A stretch of 64,000 nucleotides of DNA from contig JADFCQ010000002.1 in assembly GCA_015223225.1 (NCBI GenBank), forward strand, positions 1-64,000, given 5' to 3'. Source of the DNA: Acetobacteraceae bacterium H6797. GTDB taxonomy: Bacteria > Pseudomonadota > Alphaproteobacteria > Acetobacterales > Acetobacteraceae. The translations under genes and the position numbers were made by a program. Positions 1 to 9,271 of the stretch are shown piece by piece (position 1 is the first letter of the stretch; every line of letters begins with the position of its first letter). The notes beneath the pieces are model-generated. The model made no database searches, was not told the origin of the DNA, and saw only the letters and a program-made list of their open reading frames with translations.

Positions 1-358
1 CGATATCGGCCTCGGGCGCGCAGATATAGGCGGGCGCGGCCAGGATCGCGCCATCGGCGCCGGCGGCCTTGGCATGCTTCAGATAGGCGATCGTGCCCGC
101 CGTGCTGGTGCCGGTGCAGCCGTAGAAAAACTTCATCTTCCCGGTCTTCATCGCGGCCGTCTTCTCGACGATCTCGCGGCGCTCCTCCGGCGTCAGCATC
201 GACACTTCGCCCGTCGAGCCCATGATCAGCACCGCCGAGGTGCCGTTCTTCTCGTGCCAGTCCAGCAGCGTCCGGAACGCGCCGAAATCGACGCTGCCAT
301 CGGCATTGAACGGAGTGATCAGGGCAACGAACGAGCCCTCGATACGCATCTTGGTCAT
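1..358 (-). CDS. Dihydrodipicolinate synthase/N-acetylneuraminate lyase family protein (N-terminal part)
   Basis: Only the first 119 codons are in the window; the gene runs off the left edge. The reading begins MTKMRIEGSFVALITPFNADG, the usual opening of DapA-family class I aldolases, followed by the GSTGE motif (about residues 48-52) that binds the pyruvate carboxylate and the conserved LTPEER segment. The Schiff-base lysine would lie beyond the window. The family makes or splits carbon-carbon bonds with pyruvate; whether this one is DapA itself, KdgD-like or a sugar-acid aldolase cannot be told from this part. The ATG at 358 was chosen; a second in-frame ATG lies at 349. It is divergent from the flavoenzyme at 475. 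Confidence 0.85.
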   Translation of the reverse strand, partial: MTKMRIEGSFVALITPFNADGSVDFGAFRTLLDWHEKNGTSAVLIMGSTGEVSMLTPEERREIVEKTAAMKTGKMKFFYGCTGTSTAGTIAYLKHAKAAGADGAILAAPAYICAPEADI

Positions 359-474
359 CTCGGCGGCTCCTCAGAACTGCTATGTGGCACGGCGCGATCC
401 TGCGCCAGCCGACCGGGGTTCACAAGGTTCCGGCAAGGGCGCGTAATGCGAATATGAGCGAGGAACGGTCACCA

Positions 475-1650
475 ATGTCTTACCAGCCCCCGAGTCCCGG
501 CAGGTCTTCCAGGGCGCTCGTGCTGGGTGGCGGCATCATGGGCCTTTCCTTCGCCTGGGCGCTTCGCCGCGCGGGCTGGCAGGTCACGCTGATCGAGCAG
601 GATGCGCTGCCGAACCCCCGTGGTGCCTCGGTCGACGACCATCGCCTGATCCGCCACGCCTATGGCGCCCAGCGCGGCTATATGCGGATGGTCGATGACG
701 CCTATGCCGCCTGGAAGCTGCTTTTCGGCGAGATCGGCACCGCACCGCTCCACGAAACCGGCGTGCTCGCCCTCGGCCCCGGCGGGCCGGGCTGGCTGGC
801 CGATAGCCGCGCCGCCCTGGCCGCCGAGAACCGCGCCTTCGAGAACCTGACGCCAGAGGAAACCGCCCGCCGCTACCCGATGCTGGAACTCGGCGGCACG
901 CGGGACATCCTTCATACCCCCGCCGGCGGCGTGCTGCTCGCCCGGCCCATCGTGGCGGCGCTCGCGGCCCATCTGGGCAGGATTGGCGTCACCATCGAGC
1001 GCGCGCGCGCACGCGATGTCGATCCGGAGCGCGCCCGCCTCCTGCTCGAGGATGACAGCGAGCGCAGCGCCGATCTGCTGGTCCTGGCCGCCGGCCCCTG
1101 GGCGCCGCGCCTCCTGCCAGGTCTGTCCGGCCGCGTCACCGCATCACGGCAGGTGGTCGTCTATCTGGAGCCGCCGCCCATGCTCCGTGCCTCGTGGGAC
1201 AAGGCGCCGATGCTGCTCGATATCGATCCCACCGGGGGCTTCTACGCTGTCCCACCTGTCGCGGGCACGCCGCTCAAAGTAGGCGATCACCGCTTCAGTT
1301 GCCGGGGCGATGCCGAGGACCCGCGCGAGGCCAGCGCCGCCGAGGCCGAGGAGATCCTCGCCTTCGTCCGCCCCAAGCTCCGCGACGCGGCGGCCTATCG
1401 CCTGCTCGGCGCCCGTGCCTGCTATTACGACGTGGAGCCGGGCGAGCGTTTCCTGGTCGAAAAGGCCGGGCCCGCCACCTGGATCATGAGCGGCTTTTCC
1501 GGGCATGGCTTCAAATTCGGCGCGCTGCTGGGCCTCGCCCTCGCGGCGGCGGCCGAGGATGCGGCTCTGGCCGCCGCCCTTCCCGCCTGGGCCGCCGGCG
1601 AGGCCCCGCCCCCTCCAGCCCTGCTCGGCGCCCTGAGGGCGGCCGCATGA
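475..1650 (+). CDS. FAD-dependent oxidoreductase, monomeric sarcosine oxidase-like
   Basis: A 391-residue DAO-superfamily flavoenzyme that probably oxidises a secondary or N-methylated amine or amino acid. The N-terminus has the dinucleotide fold ALVLGGGIMGLSFAWALRR. The C-terminus has CYYDVEPGERF, where the cysteine lies where monomeric sarcosine oxidase binds FAD covalently, and GFSGHGFKFG, the family signature. The ATG at 475 is preceded by GAGGAA at good spacing; upstream starts at 382 and 454 are open but less likely. Its stop overlaps the start of the next gene (ATGA). Since thiE lies three genes down, ThiO glycine oxidase was considered, but the C-terminal motifs favour the sarcosine oxidase branch and no thiS or thiG is present. 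The substrate is unknown. Confidence 0.85.
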   Translation: MSYQPPSPGRSSRALVLGGGIMGLSFAWALRRAGWQVTLIEQDALPNPRGASVDDHRLIRHAYGAQRGYMRMVDDAYAAWKLLFGEIGTAPLHETGVLALGPGGPGWLADSRAALAAENRAFENLTPEETARRYPMLELGGTRDILHTPAGGVLLARPIVAALAAHLGRIGVTIERARARDVDPERARLLLEDDSERSADLLVLAAGPWAPRLLPGLSGRVTASRQVVVYLEPPPMLRASWDKAPMLLDIDPTGGFYAVPPVAGTPLKVGDHRFSCRGDAEDPREASAAEAEEILAFVRPKLRDAAAYRLLGARACYYDVEPGERFLVEKAGPATWIMSGFSGHGFKFGALLGLALAAAAEDAALAAALPAWAAGEAPPPPALLGALRAAA

Positions 1651-2393
1651 AAATCGCCCTTCTCGCCGATCTGCACAGCAATCTCGAAGCGACCCAGGCC
1701 TGTATTGAGGATGCCCGTCGTCGTGGCGCCGAGCGCTTCGTCTTCCTCGGCGATTACGTGGGCTATAATGCCGACCCTCTCGCCGTGACGCGGCTGGTCA
1801 TGGCCATGGTCGCCGAGGGCGCCATCGCGGTGCGCGGCAACCACGACGACGCCGTACTCCGGCCCGATGGGGGCGCCGGCATGAACGAGGCGGCCCAGGC
1901 CGGGCTCGCCTATAGCGCCGCCCAACTCGGCGAGGCAGAGCGCGCCTTTCTTGCAAGCCTGCCCTTCACCGCCGAGGAGGATGACCGGCTCTACGTCCAT
2001 GCCGAACCCTCCGAGCCGGAAGCCTGGCGCTATATCGAAATGCCCGACGAAGCGCGGGAGGTGCTGGAGCAGACCCCTGCCCGTCTCTCCTTCTGCGGCC
2101 ATGTCCATGTCCCACGGCTCTTCGGCATCACGGCCACGCTGAAGCTGACGAATTTCCGACCCGTCCCCGGCGTCTCCGTGCCCCTGCCGCGCCCGCGCCA
2201 ATACATGGTCGTGCTGGGTTCGGTCGGGCAGCCGCGCGACGGCGAGCGGCAGGCCTGCTACGGCATCTTCGACACCCGCGTCAGTGAGATGACCTGGTGG
2301 CGCGCGCCTTATGACGTGCAGGCCACAGCGGAGAAGATCAGGGCCGCCGGACTGCCGGAATCCCTCGCGCTCCGCCTCGAAAGGGGCCGCTGA
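1647..2393 (+). CDS. Calcineurin-like metallophosphoesterase
   Basis: A 248-residue cytosolic phosphoesterase of the YfcE/diadenosine-tetraphosphatase-like class. The dimetal ligands are in order: DLHSN (residues 8-12), GDYVGYNAD (about 35), GNHDD (about 66) and GHVHVPRLF (about 150). The ATG at 1647 overlaps the stop of the flavoenzyme, implying translational coupling, and its own stop is 4 bases before the kinase-USP start. In this family substrates range from cyclic nucleotides to phosphoproteins; the tight coupling to a Ser/Thr kinase makes phosphoprotein phosphatase activity possible, but that is inference only. Confidence 0.85.
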   Translation: MKIALLADLHSNLEATQACIEDARRRGAERFVFLGDYVGYNADPLAVTRLVMAMVAEGAIAVRGNHDDAVLRPDGGAGMNEAAQAGLAYSAAQLGEAERAFLASLPFTAEEDDRLYVHAEPSEPEAWRYIEMPDEAREVLEQTPARLSFCGHVHVPRLFGITATLKLTNFRPVPGVSVPLPRPRQYMVVLGSVGQPRDGERQACYGIFDTRVSEMTWWRAPYDVQATAEKIRAAGLPESLALRLERGR

Positions 2394-2397
2394 GGGC

Positions 2398-3795
2398 ATG
2401 GCGGCGCCGCGCCTGGCTGCCGGCAGCGAGATCGACGGCTTCACGGTCGGCACGCTGCTGCATCGCGGTGGGATGGCGGGGCTCTGGTCCGTCACCCATC
2501 CGGATCATCCCGGCCCGCTGCTCATGAAGGTGCCCCTTCTCTTCGAGGGGGAGGACCCGGCGGCGATCGTCAGCTTCGAGATGGAGCAGATGATCCTGCC
2601 CCGCCTCTCGGGCCAACATGTGCCACGCTTCATCGCGAGCGGCGATTTCGCGGTGCAGCCCTATCTCGTCATGGAGCGTATTCCCGGCTCTTCCCTCCTG
2701 CCCAAGCTGCAGGAACTGCCGCGCCCCTTCGAGGAAGTGGCCCATCTCGGCGCCGCCATCGCCACCGCGCTGGCCGATCTCCATCGCCAGCATGTCGTGC
2801 ATCTCGACGTGAAGCCCTCGAATATCCTCTTCCGCGAGAATGGCGAGGCGGTGCTGGTCGATTTCGGCCTCTCGCGGCACGAGCAACTGCCCGATCTGAT
2901 GGAGGAGGAATTTCGCCTCCCCTACGGCACCGCGCCCTATATGGCGCCCGAGCAGGTCATGGGCATCCGCAGCGAGCCCCGCAGCGACCTCTTCGCGCTC
3001 GGCGCCCTGCTCTATTTCTTCACCACGGGCACGCGCCCCTTCGGCGATCCGCAGCGCATGAGCGGCCTCAAGCGCCGCCTCTGGCAGGACCCGGCCCCGC
3101 CCCGCGCGCTCCGCCCCGATTGCCCACCCTGGCTGCAGGAGATCATCCTCCGCTGCCTGGAGGTCGACCCGGAGCGCCGCCATCCCACCGCCGCGCAACT
3201 CGCCTTCGACCTGCTGAACCCCGAAAGCGTCACCCTCACCGTGCGCGCCGGAAAGCTGAAGCGCGACGGCTGGGCCCAGACCGCCCGGCGGCGCTTCAAC
3301 CCCGAGGCCCAGGTCGCCTTCCGGCGGCGGGGGATTTCGCAGCAGCTCGAATCCGCGCCCATCATCGCCGTCGCCGTGGATCTCGACCCGCGAAGCCAGG
3401 CGCTGAACGAGGCGCTGCTGGAATCCGTGCGGCGCCTGCTGCCGACCATGCCCGGCGCGCGGCTGGCCTTCCTCAATGTGCTCAAGCAGAACCGCCTGGC
3501 CATCGACAGCGACCTCGACGAGCAGGGGCGCAACAAGCACCTGCAACGGCTGGTCGAACTCCGGGCCTTCGGCGCGCCCCTCGGCCTGCCGGATCATCGC
3601 CTCACCTGCCATGTGCTGGAGGCGGTGAACCCCGCCTCGGCCCTGCTGGAATTCATCCGCCAGAACCCGGTCGATCATGTGGTGATCGGCGCCCGGGCCG
3701 ATGCGCTGCGCCGGCGCCTTTTGGGCTCCGTCTCCTCGGCGGTCGCGGGCGAGGCGCCCTGTTCGGTCACCATCATCCGGCCGCGTATTGCCTAA
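2398..3795 (+). CDS. Ser/Thr protein kinase fused to a universal stress protein domain
   Basis: A 465-residue two-domain protein. Residues about 10-265 form a Hanks-type kinase: a loose glycine loop (LLHRGGMAG), the ATP lysine in LLMKVP, the catalytic loop HLDVKPSN (H135, D137, K139, N142), DFG starting at D155, and YMAPEQ for the APE motif. From about residue 319 a universal stress (UspA) domain begins IIAVAVDLD and ends with GARADALRRRLLGSVSSAV followed by APCSVTII, an ATP-binding type G-2X-G-9X-GS motif in slightly modified form. There is no transmembrane or PASTA segment, so it is probably a soluble kinase. It starts 4 bases after the phosphoesterase stop. Confidence 0.88.
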   Translation: MAAPRLAAGSEIDGFTVGTLLHRGGMAGLWSVTHPDHPGPLLMKVPLLFEGEDPAAIVSFEMEQMILPRLSGQHVPRFIASGDFAVQPYLVMERIPGSSLLPKLQELPRPFEEVAHLGAAIATALADLHRQHVVHLDVKPSNILFRENGEAVLVDFGLSRHEQLPDLMEEEFRLPYGTAPYMAPEQVMGIRSEPRSDLFALGALLYFFTTGTRPFGDPQRMSGLKRRLWQDPAPPRALRPDCPPWLQEIILRCLEVDPERRHPTAAQLAFDLLNPESVTLTVRAGKLKRDGWAQTARRRFNPEAQVAFRRRGISQQLESAPIIAVAVDLDPRSQALNEALLESVRRLLPTMPGARLAFLNVLKQNRLAIDSDLDEQGRNKHLQRLVELRAFGAPLGLPDHRLTCHVLEAVNPASALLEFIRQNPVDHVVIGARADALRRRLLGSVSSAVAGEAPCSVTIIRPRIA

Positions 3796-3813
3796 CGCCG
3801 CTTGGGGGAGCAC

Positions 3814-4455
3814 ATGCGGGGCATGACCGAGCCTGCCTGCCGCCTCTATCTCGTCACCCCGCCCCGGCTTGAGCCCAAGGCCTTCGCCGAGACCCTCGCC
3901 CGCGCCCTCGATGCCGGGGATGTCGCGGCCCTTCAGCTTCGGCTGAAGGACGTGGATGACGATGCGCTGTGCCGGTCGATCGACGTGCTGCGGCCCATCG
4001 CCCAGGCCCGCGAAGTGGCCTTCCTGATGAATGACCGCGCCGATCTCGCCGTGCAGATGGGCTGCGACGGGGTGCATCTCGGCCAGGAGGATGGCGACCA
4101 CGCCGCCGCGCGCAAGCTGCTGGGGCCGGATGGCATGCTCGGCATCACCTGCCATGCGAGCCGGCACCTCGCCATGCAGGCGGGCGAGATCGGGGCCGAT
4201 TACGTGGCTTTCGGCGCCTTCTTTCCCAGTTCAACCAAGGATGCCGAGCACCGCGCGGAGCCTGAGGTGCTGGAATGGTGGTCGGCCATGATGGAACTGC
4301 CCTCGGTCGCCATCGGCGGCATCACGCCGGAGAATTGCGCCCCGCTGGTGCGCGCGGGGGCCGATTTCCTCGCCGTGGTCAGCGCCGTCTGGAACCATCC
4401 CGAGGGGCCCGCGGCCGGGGTGAAGGCCATGAACGCGGCCATAACCGCCGCCTGA
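3814..4455 (+). CDS. thiE: Thiamine phosphate synthase
   Basis: About 213 residues. It joins the pyrimidine (HMP-PP) and thiazole (HET-P) halves of thiamine into thiamine monophosphate in the cytosol. Family features visible are LQLRLKD near the N-terminus, [19 protein letters not shown], the GITCHA segment, [14 protein letters not shown] (phosphate and pyrophosphate binding) and the C-terminal [17 protein letters not shown] at 3804-3810 could serve ATG 3814 (short spacing) or ATG 3823 (long spacing); a TTG at 3802 is also open, so the start is uncertain by a few codons. No thiC, thiG or TPP riboswitch is visible nearby. It ends the run that began at 475. Confidence 0.93.
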   Translation: MRGMTEPACRLYLVTPPRLEPKAFAETLARALDAGDVAALQLRLKDVDDDALCRSIDVLRPIAQAREVAFLMNDRADLAVQMGCDGVHLGQEDGDHAAARKLLGPDGMLGITCHASRHLAMQAGEIGADYVAFGAFFPSSTKDAEHRAEPEVLEWWSAMMELPSVAIGGITPENCAPLVRAGADFLAVVSAVWNHPEGPAAGVKAMNAAITAA

Positions 4456-4473
4456 ACCGGCGCCGCTGCCATT

Positions 4474-4507
4474 AAAAAAGCCCGGAACCAGCGGTTCCGG
4501 GCTTTTT
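4474..4507. terminator. Bidirectional intrinsic terminator between thiE and secG
   Basis: A perfect 10-bp stem GCCCGGAACC / GGTTCCGGGC with loop AGC is flanked by a run of A on the left and T on the right, so it can terminate both converging transcripts. Confidence 0.93.
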
Positions 4508-4527
4508 CGTTTGGCGTGACGCCGAAA

Positions 4528-4890
4528 TCAGTTCGTCGGCACCGAGGGCTGGGCCGGAGTGGCCGGCGCCGCGGGGGCCGTGCCGGTGGCGGCTGGGGCG
4601 CCCGACGTCCCACCGGAGGTCACCGGCGGCGGCTGCATGTCCAGGATCGAGCGGGACTGGCCGCTGCCGCGCGTCATCAGCGCCAGGACCACGGCGAGCA
4701 CCATGAACATGGTGGCAAGAACCGCGGTGGTGCGGGTGAGCAGATTGGCCGTGCCGCGGCCGGACATGAAGGAGCCCATGCCCTGCGAGGAGCCGATGCC
4801 GAGCCCGCCACCCTCGCTGCGCTGCAGCAGGACGACGCCGATGAGCGCCAGGGCGACGAAGAGGTGCAGGACGAGGAGGACGGTGATCAT
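4528..4890 (-). CDS. secG: Preprotein translocase subunit SecG
   Basis: A 120-residue inner membrane protein of the SecYEG channel. It has two hydrophobic helices (about residues 2-20 and 55-72) with the typical VVLLQRSEGGGLG segment after the first helix, followed by a variable Pro/Ala/Thr-rich cytoplasmic tail. The tpiA-secG neighbourhood is common in proteobacteria. It follows tpiA on the same strand after 69 bases and ends just before the shared terminator. Confidence 0.95.
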   Translation of the reverse strand: MITVLLVLHLFVALALIGVVLLQRSEGGGLGIGSSQGMGSFMSGRGTANLLTRTTAVLATMFMVLAVVLALMTRGSGQSRSILDMQPPPVTSGGTSGAPAATGTAPAAPATPAQPSVPTN

Positions 4891-4959
4891 GATCGGTGGC
4901 GTCTAGAATAGATCAGGGCGGCAGGGAAGCCCGAAGGGCGCTTCCCTGCCCCGATTGCC

Positions 4960-5715
4960 TTACGCGGCGGCGGCAATGGCGAGGAAATCCTCCGCCTTGA
5001 GGCTCGCGCCGCCCACCAGGGCGCCGTCCACATTCGGCAGCGCCAGGATCGCCTTGGCGTTATTGGGCTTCACCGAGCCGCCATAGAGCACGCGCAGCGT
5101 CTTGCCGGCCTCGCCGAAAGCCGCGACCAGCTTCTCGCGGATCATGCCGTGAATGGCCGCGATATCGGCCTCTGACGGCACCAGGCCGGTGCCGATGGCC
5201 CAGACCGGCTCATAGGCGATCACGCCGCCGGCGGCGGCGAAGCCCTCGGGCAGCGAGCCGGCGAGCTGGCCGGCCACGACCGATTCGGCCTGCCCGCCAC
5301 GGCGCTCGGCCTCGGTCTCGCCCACGCAGACGATGGGGGTTAGGCCCGCGCCGATCGCCGCCTCGGTCTTGGCCTTCACCACAGCATCGGTCTCGCCATG
5401 GTCGGCGCGGCGCTCGGAATGGCCCAAGATGACGAAGGTGGCGCCCGCATCGGCCAGCATGGCGGCCGAGATATCGCCCGTATGCGCGCCCTTGGCATTG
5501 GCATGGCAATCCTGCGCGCCCACGGCCACCGCGCCGCCCTTCATGGCCGCGGCCACCGAGGCGACATGCAGGAAGGTCGGGCAGACCAGCAGATCGGCGG
5601 CAGGCGGGGCCGAAGCAGCCCCGCTCGCCACCGCGCCGGACAGGGCGGCCGCCTCGGCCAGGCTGCCATGCATCTTCCAATTGCCCGCGATCAGCGGACG
5701 CACATTCGGGGTCAT
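4960..5715 (-). CDS. tpiA: Triosephosphate isomerase
   Basis: 251 residues, a normal length. It interconverts dihydroxyacetone phosphate and glyceraldehyde 3-phosphate. Catalytic elements present are N/K in AGNWKMHG (Lys14), the histidine in ILGHSERR, the glutamate in [11 protein letters not shown], and the phosphate-gripping YGGSVKPNN and GALVGGASL. It leads the tpiA-secG pair and is divergent from the PpiD-like gene at 5855. Confidence 0.97.
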   Translation of the reverse strand: MTPNVRPLIAGNWKMHGSLAEAAALSGAVASGAASAPPAADLLVCPTFLHVASVAAAMKGGAVAVGAQDCHANAKGAHTGDISAAMLADAGATFVILGHSERRADHGETDAVVKAKTEAAIGAGLTPIVCVGETEAERRGGQAESVVAGQLAGSLPEGFAAAGGVIAYEPVWAIGTGLVPSEADIAAIHGMIREKLVAAFGEAGKTLRVLYGGSVKPNNAKAILALPNVDGALVGGASLKAEDFLAIAAAA

Positions 5716-5854
5716 GCCAGTCTCCTTCCCGCCGCCCGGCCATGACGGCCTGCGACAAAATCAACTGGATTGTTTCTGGCCGCCGGGGGCGGGTTTGGCA
5801 ACCGCCCCCCTTTTCCCTATGGTCCGCGCCGCCCTTTCATGGCTATGGACCCGC

Positions 5855-7765
5855 ATGATCACTGCGTTTCGCCGCCTCGCCGGCACCTGGTTCTCGAAGG
5901 TTCTCTTCATCCTCCTCATCCTCTCCTTCGGGATCTGGGGGATCGAGGACGTCGTGCGGAATATGTGGCAGGATAATGCCGTCGTCCGCATGACCGACGG
6001 CAAGATCGAACTGCCCGAGGCCCAGGTGGCCGCCCGCCGCCAGCTTAGCCAGCTCCAGCGCCAGCTCGGCCCTCGTTTCGAGGTCACGCCGCAGATGCGG
6101 GAGGCGGTCGCCAGCCAGGCCGTCGAAGGCTTGGTCATGGAGCGCGCCTTCTCCGCCGAGGCCGTCAGGCTCGGCCTGGTGACGCCCGATACGGCGGTGC
6201 GCGACTATATTTGGGCGATTCCCGCCTTCCATGGGCCGGACGGCCGCTTCTCGCGCCTGCAGTTCGACAGCTTCCTCCGCAGCAACGACCTGAACGAGGC
6301 CGAGGTGATGCGCCTCGCCGCCTCCGGCCTGCTGCGCCAGCAGCTGGCCGGCGCCGTGCTGGCGGGCGCCGCCGCCCCGGACGCCCTGGTGAACCCGCTG
6401 CTGGCCTGGCGCGACGAGAAGCGCACGGCCGATGTGGTCGAGCTGCCCTTCCTCTCGGCCGCCGACCCGGCGCCGCCGACCGATGAGCAGCTCCGCCGCT
6501 TCCACGAGAACAACCCGGACCGTTTCTCGGCCCCGGAATATCGCGAGGCTACCATCGCCGTGCTCTCGCCCGAGCTGCTTCTCCCCGAGGTGGCGCTGGA
6601 CGATGCGGCGCTGCGCGAGGCCTATGAGCAGCGCCGCGGCCAGCTCGGCCAGCCGGAGAAGCGCGAAGTCGAGCAGGTGCTGGTGAGCGACGAGGCCAAG
6701 GCCCGCGAGATCGCCGCCGCCTGGAAGACCGATACCGCCTTCGCCGATATCGAGGCCAAGGCCAAGGAAGCCGGCGGCCAGGCGACCTCGCTCGGCAGCG
6801 TGGACCGCAACGGCCTGCCGCTGCCCGAACTCGCTGAGGCCGCCTTCTCCCTCGAGGCGGGCGGCACCAGCGCCCCCGTGCAGAGCCCCTTCGGCTGGCA
6901 TGTGCTGCATGTGAGCAAGATCGAAGCCGGCAATACGCCGAGCTTCGAATCGGTGAAGGACCAGCTCCAGCGCGAGCTGGGCCTGGAAAAGGCCTCCGAC
7001 CTCGCCTTCGAGCGCTCGAACAAGATCGAGGACGCCCTGGCCGGTGGTGCTACGCTCGCCGAAGCCGCCAAGCAGTTCGGCATGCGCGCCGAGACGGTGA
7101 CGATCGACGCCAATGGCCTCGGCGCCGATGGCCGCCCGGTCTCCATCCCCGTCTCGGGCCAGCAGCGCAGCGAGATCCTGCGCCGCGTCTTCACCACCGC
7201 TACGGGCGTGCCGCCGCATCTCGACGAAATCGAGGGCGGCGCGATGATCGCGGTCGAGGTGTCCAAGATCACCCCGCCCGCGCTCAAGCCCTTCGAGACG
7301 GTCGAGGCCGATGTCCGCCGCGTCTGGACCAATGATCAGCGCCGCCATGAGCAGGAGGTGAAGGCCGCTGCCCTGCTCGCCGCCGTGAAAGCCGGCAAGC
7401 CGCTGGCCGACGCCGCGAAGGAAGCCGGGCTCGAGGCCGTGCGCCGCGAGAACATCACCCGCCAGCCGCCGCAGAACGCAGCCCCCGGCACCGCCGTCCC
7501 GCCCCAGCTGGTCGCGCCGATCTTCGGCCTCGCCGACAAGGACGTGACCATGGCCGAGACGCCGGACGGCTTCGCGGTCGCCCAGCTCGTCGCCGTTGTG
7601 CCGCATGATCCGTCCAATGATCCGCTGGGCCGGGGCCAGGTGCGCGCGGAGGTGACGCAGGAGATGCAGTCCGACATCGAGCAGCAATTCGCCATCGCCA
7701 TGCGGGCCAAGGCCGATCCGCGCGTCAACCCGGCCATGCTGCGTCAGGTCCTGGGCGGCCAATAA
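5855..7765 (+). CDS. ppiD: PpiD-like membrane-anchored peptidyl-prolyl isomerase (SurA N-terminal plus parvulin domain)
   Basis: About 636 residues. An N-terminal membrane anchor ([21 protein letters not shown]) is followed by a SurA_N-type chaperone region, a parvulin-like domain at about residues 266-358 (with [12 protein letters not shown]) and a second C-terminal chaperone half. The protein should sit in the inner membrane facing the periplasm and help fold outer membrane and secreted proteins. The start at 5855 ([16 protein letters not shown]) fits the usual family opening; ATG 5819 is also in frame. Neither has a clear ribosome site. The reading frame is open far upstream through antisense tpiA, which is an artefact. 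Confidence 0.9.
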   Translation: MITAFRRLAGTWFSKVLFILLILSFGIWGIEDVVRNMWQDNAVVRMTDGKIELPEAQVAARRQLSQLQRQLGPRFEVTPQMREAVASQAVEGLVMERAFSAEAVRLGLVTPDTAVRDYIWAIPAFHGPDGRFSRLQFDSFLRSNDLNEAEVMRLAASGLLRQQLAGAVLAGAAAPDALVNPLLAWRDEKRTADVVELPFLSAADPAPPTDEQLRRFHENNPDRFSAPEYREATIAVLSPELLLPEVALDDAALREAYEQRRGQLGQPEKREVEQVLVSDEAKAREIAAAWKTDTAFADIEAKAKEAGGQATSLGSVDRNGLPLPELAEAAFSLEAGGTSAPVQSPFGWHVLHVSKIEAGNTPSFESVKDQLQRELGLEKASDLAFERSNKIEDALAGGATLAEAAKQFGMRAETVTIDANGLGADGRPVSIPVSGQQRSEILRRVFTTATGVPPHLDEIEGGAMIAVEVSKITPPALKPFETVEADVRRVWTNDQRRHEQEVKAAALLAAVKAGKPLADAAKEAGLEAVRRENITRQPPQNAAPGTAVPPQLVAPIFGLADKDVTMAETPDGFAVAQLVAVVPHDPSNDPLGRGQVRAEVTQEMQSDIEQQFAIAMRAKADPRVNPAMLRQVLGGQ

Positions 7766-7782
7766 CCACGCCAGTGAGCGCC

Positions 7783-7817
7783 GGAGGGAGGCGCGCCGCC
7801 GCGGCGCGCTTCCCTCC
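7783..7817 (+). terminator. Strong GC hairpin after the ppiD gene
   Basis: A stem of about 15 bp (GGAGGGAGGCGCGCC against GGCGCGCTTCCCTCC, one G-T pair) with a 5-base loop lies 17 bases after the ppiD stop. There is no T tract, so it may be a 3'-end stabiliser or a weak terminator. Confidence 0.5.
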
Positions 7818-7841
7818 TGGTCGAGCGGCCTGGTTTCGCCT

Positions 7842-7860
7842 AGGATTGTATAACAATCCT
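7842..7860. promoter_or_regulatory. Perfect palindrome before the amidohydrolase gene (probable operator)
   Basis: AGGATTGTATAACAATCCT has perfect 8-bp arms around ATA and lies 22 bases before the start codon at 7883. The TTGTATAACAA core resembles operators of GntR/FCD-type repressors; no such regulator gene is in the window. Confidence 0.6.
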
Positions 7861-7882
7861 CGCTTGCTGAAGGTCCGTGCCG

Positions 7883-9271
7883 ATGACTGCTTCCTTCGAC
7901 CTCGTGGTCCGTGGCGACCTCGTCCTGCCCGAAGGCATTTCCCGCGACAGCTGGGTCGCGGTGACCGACGAGAAGATCGTCGCCATCGGCCAGGGTGAGC
8001 CCCCCGCCGCCAAGGCCCTCGCCGACCATCGCGGCCGCTACGTCTTCCCGGGCCTGGTCGACGGCCATATGCACACGGGCAGCGCTGTGGGCTTCCCCGG
8101 CATCGAGGGCGCGACGCTTTCGGCGGCCGCGGGCGGTGTGACCACCGTCTGCGACATGCCTTATGACATCCCCAAGCCCATCACCAATGCCACGATCTTC
8201 AAGGAGAAGGTCGAGGCGGTGCATAAACTGGCCCATGTGGACGTCGCTCTCTACGCCACCATCACCAAGCATGACGGCGTGGGCGAGATCGCGGCCCTGG
8301 CGGATGCCGGCGCCTGCTCCTTCAAGCTCTCCACCTATGAGTATGACCCGGTGCGCTTCCCGCGCATCGACCACCCGACCATGATCCAGGCCTTCGCCGA
8401 GATCGCGAAGACGGGGCTGATGGTCGGCGTCCATAACGAGGACGAAGAGCTGGTCATGCAGCTGACGGCCCAGGCCAAGGCCGAGGGCAAGACCGACCCG
8501 ATCATGCATTGCCGCACCCGCCCGCCCCTGGCCGAGAGCATGGCCAATCTCGAGATTTTCGAGATCGGGATGGAGACGGGCGCCCATGCGCATCTGGCCC
8601 ATTCCTCCATCGCCCGCGGCTTCGAGCAGGCGGCGCAATATCGCGCCGAGGGCGGCCTCGCCTCGGGCGAGACCTGCATCCAGTATCTCTGCATGACCGA
8701 GGAGGACGTCGTCCGCCTCGAGGGCTTCGGGAAGTGTAACCCCCCGTTCCGCACCGCCGACGAGGTGGAGCGCGTCTGGGAGGCGCTGGAGAATGGCGAC
8801 ATCGCCTATGTCTCTACCGACCATGCGCCCTGGCAGCGGGAGAAGAAGGTCAACAAGGGCGATATCTTCGCCGTCGGCGCCGGCCTCACCGGCATGCAGA
8901 CCTTCGCGCCGCTGATGTTCTCGCTGCTGGTCGAGCGTGGCCTGCCGGTCGAGTTCATGGCGCGCTACTGCGCCGAGCGCCCTGCGCGCTTCCATGGCCT
9001 CTATCCGAAGAAGGGTGCGATCCGCCTCGGCTGCGACGGCGATTTCTGCGTGATCGAGCCGGGCGATTTCGTCTTCGACGAGGCCACAATTCAGGACCGC
9101 CCGGATGCCCGCTGGTCGCCCTGGCATGGCCGGGCCATGAAGGGCCGCGTCGCCGCCACCATCCTGCGCGGCCTGCCCATCTTCGACGGCACCACCGTTT
9201 CCGCGAAGCCCGGCTCCGGCCAGTTCGTGCCGCGCCAGCATCGCGAGACTTACACGGGCGGCGAGTTCTGA
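7883..9271 (+). CDS. Dihydroorotase/allantoinase/hydantoinase-family cyclic amidohydrolase
   Basis: 462 residues. Binuclear metal residues of the cyclic amidohydrolase family are all visible: DGHMHT (H62, H64), the carbamylated lysine in CSFKLSTYE (K149), VHNEDEE (H185), HLAHSS (H241) and the catalytic aspartate in STDHAPW (D314). It should hydrolyse a cyclic amide such as allantoin, a hydantoin or dihydropyrimidine; with no pyr genes beside it a pyrimidine biosynthetic role is unlikely. ATG 7883 has AAGG at good spacing; a GTG two codons earlier is less likely. The palindrome at 7842-7860 suggests induction by substrate. Its stop overlaps the next start (TGATG). Confidence 0.85.
   Translation: MTASFDLVVRGDLVLPEGISRDSWVAVTDEKIVAIGQGEPPAAKALADHRGRYVFPGLVDGHMHTGSAVGFPGIEGATLSAAAGGVTTVCDMPYDIPKPITNATIFKEKVEAVHKLAHVDVALYATITKHDGVGEIAALADAGACSFKLSTYEYDPVRFPRIDHPTMIQAFAEIAKTGLMVGVHNEDEELVMQLTAQAKAEGKTDPIMHCRTRPPLAESMANLEIFEIGMETGAHAHLAHSSIARGFEQAAQYRAEGGLASGETCIQYLCMTEEDVVRLEGFGKCNPPFRTADEVERVWEALENGDIAYVSTDHAPWQREKKVNKGDIFAVGAGLTGMQTFAPLMFSLLVERGLPVEFMARYCAERPARFHGLYPKKGAIRLGCDGDFCVIEPGDFVFDEATIQDRPDARWSPWHGRAMKGRVAATILRGLPIFDGTTVSAKPGSGQFVPRQHRETYTGGEF

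Noticed and set aside
2338..4167. 609-codon antisense frame opposite the kinase-USP and thiE genes
   Set aside because: No recognisable domain; the sense strand carries complete kinase, USP and ThiE motifs.
475..4455. Reading the flavoenzyme as ThiO of a thiamine operon
   Set aside because: The covalent-FAD cysteine and GFSGHGFKFG motif point to the sarcosine oxidase branch, and no thiS, thiG or thiC is nearby.
5333..5854. Extended N-terminus of the PpiD-like protein
   Set aside because: The extra frame lies antisense to tpiA, and the membrane anchor typical of the family begins just after 5855.
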